Positions 58,106 to 64,000 of a stretch of DNA of 64,000 bases are shown here, one piece after another. This DNA comes from Lithospermum erythrorhizon. Taxonomy: Eukaryota > Streptophyta > Magnoliopsida > Boraginales > Boraginaceae. The number at the start of each line of letters is the position of its first letter. Position 1 is the first letter of the stretch. The notes below the pieces were generated by a model, which did not search any database, had not been told where the DNA came from, and saw nothing but the letters and a program-made list of their open reading frames with translations. A program made the translations under genes and the position numbers. The DNA lies in the NCBI GenBank assembly GCA_019722365.1, contig JADFUC010001889.1, positions 1,860,001 to 1,924,000 of the forward strand. The letters run 5' to 3'.

Positions 58106-58205
58106 ATGGATGTGATGATTATTTTCCCAGATGATCGAAGCTGAAATTACTGTGCTACTAATAGTTTTTCTCTTTTGAGAAATCCAAGCTAGAAATCTGA
58201 TCCAT
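58106..58205 (+). ncRNA. Candidate box C/D snoRNA 2
   Basis: C box GTGATGA at 58112-58118, D' CTGA at 58141-58144 and D box CTGA at 58197-58200. A terminal stem pairs ATGGA (58106-58110) with TCCAT (58201-58205), directly flanking the boxes as in canonical box C/D RNAs. It is 100 nt long. It shares GTGATGAyTATTTyCC and TCGAAG before D' with candidate 1, so the two may be tandem paralogues from one polycistronic precursor. The target is unknown. Confidence 0.55.
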
Positions 58206-58563
58206 TTAAATTTATAAATATGCAATTCTATATGTAACTAATTTTTTTTTTTTTATAAATGATTATGATAATTCTCCACCCTCCATTTCCTATATGAAAA
58301 TCGAATAAACTAAATATCTTGTGCTAATTTAATTACTAAATCAAATCAATCGATATTTTTATATAACCATATATCTTAGATTGATAGGATCTCAATTAGA
58401 TTTAGGTGTAATCATATTATTGTATGTACTTTTATTGTCGTGGTGGGAATCTCTTGTGGGAGGCTTCAGTATAATGGAGTAATTTTATTTTTTGTGCTAT
58501 TGAACCTAAAAGTATGGGAGAGACTATTTGATATAGGAGATAATATTGATCTTGCATTTTACA

Positions 58564-58693
58564 CGATCGATCATTTTTTAGTATAATAATTGCTAAATGG
58601 AATGTGTATCGATCACATTTCCGGCTTGATCGATCGTTTTTTAGCACAACAATTATGACAGATGGATGGTGTACCGATCACATTTTTGACCGG
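58564..58693. repeat. Two tandem ~65-bp units with GATCGATC
   Basis: Units 58564-58624 and 58626-58693 each run from GATCGATC and a TTTTTTAG block through ATCGATCACATTT or CCGATCACATTT to CCGG. They are diverged copies. Function unknown. Confidence 0.7.
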
Positions 58694-58710
58694 CTGTTAG
58701 TGTACTACAT

Positions 58711-58768
58711 GTGGATATTTAGGGTTTGCGTATAAGTTTGTGGATATTTAGGGTTTGCGTATAAGTTT
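58711..58768. repeat. Perfect 29-bp tandem duplication
   Basis: Two identical 29-nt units (58711-58739 and 58740-58768) each contain TTTAGGGTTTG, a telomere-like or telo-box-like core. The perfect identity points to a recent duplication. Confidence 0.9.
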
Positions 58769-58769
58769 G

Positions 58770-61700
58770 GTTGTGGTGGTTTGGTTGTAATTCATCTGAT
58801 GACAATGCTTGTAACTAATTTCACTATTAAAAAACATGCTAAAGAGTCCAAATCACATGAATTTGATTACGATTATAAACTATTCCTACATTTTATACCA
58901 GACAATCTTCTACTATTTCTCCATTAGCTTTCTTGACTTACCCAACTAAGACTATGATGACAAAGGTCAGCAAAGTTTGTTAACGGAACTTTTAACAATA
59001 TTTCTCCGATATGGGGTCGAGAGAAAAAGCCACCATTCAATGTATATTGTACCTATATACTGTTTCGAAGTTTATTACTCGATTTGTTTCACTTTTACGA
59101 TTTATATAATTGTTTAGAAGAAAAATATTTTATTGATTATATAATTTGGATAGTGAGCATAATGAGCAATTTTCACATATTCGTAGTTAATAATTCATAA
59201 AACATTTTCACCTCCAAAGCCTAATATTTGGTTTAAGGATTTTAATGAAACAATTGGTACCATAAGATTTTTGAATGTTGCAAGTTACTATTATAATTAA
59301 TCATCGATTATTTTTAATTAAAATCTTTAAAATTGAATATTAGTTTGGAGGGTAGAGAAGATATTTTATTAGTTATTGCTCTTAAAAATATAAAAATTGC
59401 TCACAATATCTCTAGTCTTATAATTTTCAGAACGAACAACTAAACATTACGAATTTAGTTTTCTACACGCTCACCCAGATCACATACACATGCTATTTTC
59501 CATCAAGCAATAAGGTTTTCCATAACACCGGCTTCTCCCACTTGAGTTATTTTGAGCCCAAGCCATACTATTCAATCTTAATAATATTAGAATCACGGCA
59601 AAGTTGTAAGGTAACTACTAGTATTTAAAGTTGGTCACATTGAAGCGTTTGTCAGTATACAAAAATCAAAAAATATTATATTTTCAATTATTTTACATTA
59701 ATATTATACTATGTTAAAAATACTCTCGCTCTTTTAAGATTGTCTAATTCAATAATATTGAAAAATGGAAGTGTAAGGTAACTTGTTTTACTTAAATACA
59801 TGTGAACATTGGTTAAATAGACAAGTTATGAATTGAAAAAAGAATGATGTTGATAAAATAAGACAATTTATGAAAATGAAAAAAAAAAAAGCAAAGTTGA
59901 CACTATGGGACGGGAAGAAGTTGACGTATTTGATTGGCAATCAAGTTCTAGTAATTAACTCCGATTGATGTTTAACAAGTTAAAATTGTATGTGGAACTA
60001 AAGAATTTCTAAATTTTTAAGATTATTAACGTACACTTTCAAGGCCTTATACACTTTTCGCATTTTCATACCAAAAGAATTTAAATTTTAAGATTATCAC
60101 GCATTAATTCTCAGGTCGAGCTTTTCGATAGGTGATTTGATTATTGTTCACTTTGTGTTTTATACACTTTTTTCATTTCCATATCTTGGAAATATATACT
60201 TCCGAGCTTTTTTGTAAAATGATTTTGGTTCGAATTTTTTTCGAATATTATTTCATGTTTTGCAGGCAAATGCAAGTTGAAAAGGGAGGTTAGGCAAATG
60301 TTGAAAAGGGAGGTTAGCCAGATACAGATAGATAGCAACAGCCAATTGAACCAGCCAAATTGTTGATAGTTACTTAGACCAACATTTGGTACTAGAATAA
60401 TATGAATACTGTATATGTAGTTTATTTTAGGTTATTCTCTAGTGGTTGAAGAAACAGATTTGTTTTGCGGACCAAATATATTGGTGAGAGCAACATACAC
60501 CAAAAGTGCGATTATTTAAAGCGCATGTCTATTGTACGTGTCGCTCTAATTGCCTTCAAAGTTTGGTACCCAATAACTGGATTGTGGAGACCATACCCAA
60601 TTATCCCATGGGGCTAATATAAAGTACTATCTATATCCCACAAAAATTATTCACTTTTAACTTTGTATTGTACCTTTTAAATTTTGACCGTTAATATTTA
60701 TGTTTGTATTGTATAATACTTAATGAGAACTATATCAATGAAAAATACATATCATCAAATTCTTTCCATTAATATATTTTATATCAAATACTACCTTCAT
60801 CCCACAAAGATTGGCCCACTTTCGACTTTTCATACCTTCGGAATCTCTCAATCAGTAGATATTTTTTGTTCAGATTGTATAATACTACGAAAAACTATAT
60901 CGCCGATAACTACATTTCAACTTTTTTATTGATATATTTTATAAAATATTATACAACACAAACAAATATTGCTAGAAATGAAATAAAAATTATAACGAGT
61001 AAAAAGCTAGAAAAGATTTTATGGGACGGAGAAGATTATACAATACAAACAAACATATTTAAAGATCAAAGAAATTATAATTATAAAAAAAATCTGACAA
61101 TTCTCTAAGATGGAAGGAGTATATGTTATGGCATTTTTATTACCCGCATTCAGCTACTGAGGTCTGGCCAAATATGTGGTACTTTGAAGACGGGCCGAAC
61201 TGACATCCGAGATATCCCCTGAAGAGATGACAAATACCCAGATAATTCTATAAAGTTTAAAAAAAACAAAAAACAAAGGAGCCACCATCAAGCTCCTCCT
61301 GCCAAGAGAAAAAACAAGAATAAAGCGCATCAGTATGAGACGCGATCCACTTTTTTATAATAATACATATATCTAAATATGGGGCTTATAAATAATGATT
61401 TCTACTTTGCTGATAATTGCAATCTAAAAATGAAAATATAATCAAAGACGAATTATTAATTTAACAATCTCTATCTCTAAGTTGGGACATGTTAAACATA
61501 TTTCATTAATAATTGAGTGTCTACTAAGGCTTGATAAAAAAATAACCAAAAAAAGCGCATTTAATTATTAATTTAAGACTTATCCCTATAGTCTTGGGAT
61601 TCAAAAATATTTATTATAGAGAGCTTGTTACATAATCAAGTTAAGGTCCCGAGTCAGATAAAAAACCAAGCACTCCTACCCCAGTCGTGATCGATCAAAC

Positions 61701-64000
61701 ATATTATCTTAGAGATTTTCTTTAAATATCTAGCATTAATCTATCAGCTTTCTAATAAAGAAGCTGATAATTGAAAAAAATGAAAAAGGAATGAAAAAAT
61801 CGTATAAATTATTAATTTGAAGACTCATTTCCTCGAAGTCGGGACCGTCAAAAATATTATCTTCAAAATTTATTAAATAATCGAATATTAATTTAGCACC
61901 TTTTGACGATAGAAAACAAAAGTGAAAGAAGCGAAAAAGATATCCAAATTGGATATTACTCATATTAATTAAATGAAATTCAGTGTTACACCTTTTGTAG
62001 TTTTCATCATAAAACCTATGGTAACAAGTAATAACATGACTAGCTTTTTCTTGAAGTTACTATAAATTGTGAAAACCATGTTTAGTGAATTAAATAACGT
62101 TCCATCAGAAGTTATATATCATTTGATTAAATCAATTCAGATAAATCGTAATTCTTTTTAAAATAAAAATTACTAGATGAAAAAGATAAGAATGATCAAA
62201 TTAACTATTCATCCGTTTCAATTTATTTGATTATGTAGTAAAATATTTTTTTTTTTTTACTTGATCATAGAAATTCAATGTAATTTTATCTTGATCTTCC
62301 ATTTTAACATTCTTAATAAATACTTTTATTTTTATAATTAATTAACGTATTTTGATAACATTTTTTAAAATATATTAATTTAAGCCCTTAATAAATTTGA
62401 ATTGGAGAAAATATGTGTCATTTTTATTTTTATTGAAGATTTCTAAGTAAATTGGGGATGGAGGGAATATAACATTAAGTTGGAGCTCTAAATAAGTATG
62501 AATGATTTTTATCATTTGAAATCATCATGATTTAGATAAGAATTTAAAATGTCCTCTAGTGTCCAATGCCATTTAGCCTATTTAAATACTACGTACTTTA
62601 TTTTGCAACATTATTAGTGGTGCCATCGTGGCAATATGATATCATCATGACAAGTTAATTTAACACTTGGATTAATGCTAATGGTTACACGTATCTTTAT
62701 TCTTTAATGGTTGCAATTCTTTACATAATTTATCCTAAAAACTGCCTCCTCCGTTATCTACGTCAGGTTCTTCCGAATTTTGTCGACAAGAGTTGTCATT
62801 TTCAATTAACCCTTTTGACTTTACAATTGCATGTTCTAAAAGTCTCATGAAGTATGAGGTTTTCGGGCTGTAAAAACAGAAACTGCTACACTAACGTTTT
62901 TTAAAGCTTTTAATGAATATTATTTAACGGAAGACCACTGACGCGTCTTCACTCATTCGCTTAATTTAATTACTTCAATACAAAATCGCTTTGATTTAAA
63001 ATTCCAAACCCATGCCGAGACTTGCTGGCAGCCTTTTTCGCTAATCAACTACGTTCTCGCAGCCAGGGTGTGGAAGTTATGCATGGTTTATTCCCTTCAT
63101 TATAGGAGTAATTAAATTTGATTAATACATTGGTCAATTTCAAAGATCCTATGCAATTGCCAAGATGCCAACCTTGGGTTAGAGCCAAGCAAGCTATGGG
63201 ACCCATCTACACTCACTTTCTTTAACAGCCAAACATTTCCATATTTCCAAAATGTACAGAAGCACATGAATATGAAGACAAAAGTGACTCCCCCATTTTG
63301 GGACACTAGAGACTTTAACCATTCATGTTATTACACAAAACCCACTAATAAAATCACATCTTTTGAATGGTCGACGTAACTAAAACAGGTTGGTTTATTT
63401 TCTTTGTCTAGCACTTTCCATTTTCACTAAAAACAGCTCATTTTAGTGCTTATGGTTGTTTATCTAATAACAAAATGGGGTCATTAACTTTTTCAGATAT
63501 GGTTACGTGTTGAATTATAGAAAGTGAGATTATTGTGATTGGTTGTTGGATATAAATAAGGAGTATTGTTGAACGTTATATTAGGCTAATGGATGCGGGA
63601 TATTATTATTTTTCCTAATTCGAGTTATTGTAACGACAATGATGGAATTAAAGAAAGAGTATTAGTGTGTGGAACTGAAATGCTTAGTATTATTTTATGT
63701 TTGGTCTGTCCAATTAGCTTTAGACAATCTTATTATAGTGTGACCCCAGTTTCTATTTATAGTGGTGCTATTATTTTTGTTTCTTAAGTGGACTTCAATA
63801 GCTCAATTGTATAACTTGGTGTTTTTCACTGTTTGATTGATATGATCTTTGTGCAGAAATTGTAGGAAAATTTTGCTTTTGCTGGTAAAGGGCTTTTCTG
63901 GAAGCAAGAATTGTTGTTTTTGTACTTTCATTTAAAGGACTCTTGAGGTTCTATATATAAAAATTGAAGTGGCAGTTTTTTGGAAGTAGTTAAGAAGGAA
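58770..64000. other. Gene-poor right end
   Basis: AT-rich DNA with no recognisable coding exon on either strand. A short tandem repeat of 'gttgaaaagggaggttag' lies near 60270-60315 and a MITE-like element near 60788-61125. The last few hundred bases (about 63540-64000) are less AT-rich and T-rich on the + strand with TATA-like TATATATAAA near 63952. They could be the promoter and 5' UTR of a gene starting beyond the window, but no start is visible. Confidence 0.4.
60788..61125. mobile_element. MITE-like element with Stowaway-type ends
   Basis: The left end ATACTACCTTCATCCCAC and right end GATGGAAGGAGTATA are imperfect inverted repeats of the 'tactcc.tcc.tcc' type. An internal TATGGGACGGAGAAG near 61019 suggests a second, nested end. 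About 340 bp, non-coding. Confidence 0.4.

Noticed and set aside
63593..63787. Open frame of 64 codons near the right edge
   Set aside because: No recognisable domain, no splice context, and hydrophobic content expected from T-rich DNA. It may be 5' UTR of a gene outside the window.

Overview
The window is nuclear DNA of a flowering plant. It is AT-rich, with long introns bounded by GT/AG, and its genes match well-known plant families: nicastrin, a P-class pentatricopeptide protein, plastid histidine biosynthesis, cytosolic glutamine synthetase, a transmembrane-9 protein and UDP-glucose pyrophosphorylase. The protein sequences look like a core eudicot. My impression from the UGPase sequence is an asterid, possibly Lamiales, but that is only a guess. 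There is no bacterial, organellar or viral gene content, and I see no CRISPR array or tRNA gene that I would defend.

Layout from left to right. (1) 737-8399, minus strand: a complete 16-exon nicastrin gene whose spliced frame is open from ATG to stop. (2) 11564-12883, minus: an intronless PPR gene, with a decayed copy of the nicastrin first-exon region directly upstream (about 12930-13125). (3) 13345-20330 and 23018-33018: two direct copies of one segment. Each carries the seven-exon histidine-biosynthesis isomerase gene (HISN3 type, plus strand), followed by an antisense scrap of a TM9-family first exon. The lesions in the two isomerase copies largely complement each other. (4) Between the copies, 20374-21663, minus: the 3' half of a cytosolic glutamine synthetase gene, open in frame but lacking its 5' half. 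(5) 33145-33663: a small inverted-repeat element with a GC-rich insertion nested in it. (6) 35554-39373, minus: a TM9-superfamily gene with one frame break and a minisatellite in intron 1. (7) 40633-47255, minus: a 21-exon UGPase gene whose exon 4 is badly damaged. (8) 47256-64000: gene-poor DNA with MITE-like elements, a diverged LTR-like repeat pair, two candidate box C/D snoRNAs (57867-58205) and short tandem repeats.

The genes are ordinary housekeeping genes that do not form an operon or an obvious pathway. Nicastrin and the TM9 protein act in the endomembrane system, UGPase and glutamine synthetase in cytosolic sugar and nitrogen metabolism, the isomerase in the plastid, and the PPR protein probably in an organelle. 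Several frame breaks fall in short, locally garbled patches inside otherwise clean genes (the isomerase copies, TM9 at 36122-36149, UGPase exon 4). Draft-assembly error is therefore a serious alternative to real pseudogenization. I did not find a new defence or mobile 'system'. The observations most worth following are the complementary isomerase duplicates, the snoRNA pair, the trapped glutamine-synthetase half gene, the two-orientation repeat array inside an isomerase intron, and the nested insertion with a 17-bp flanking duplication.
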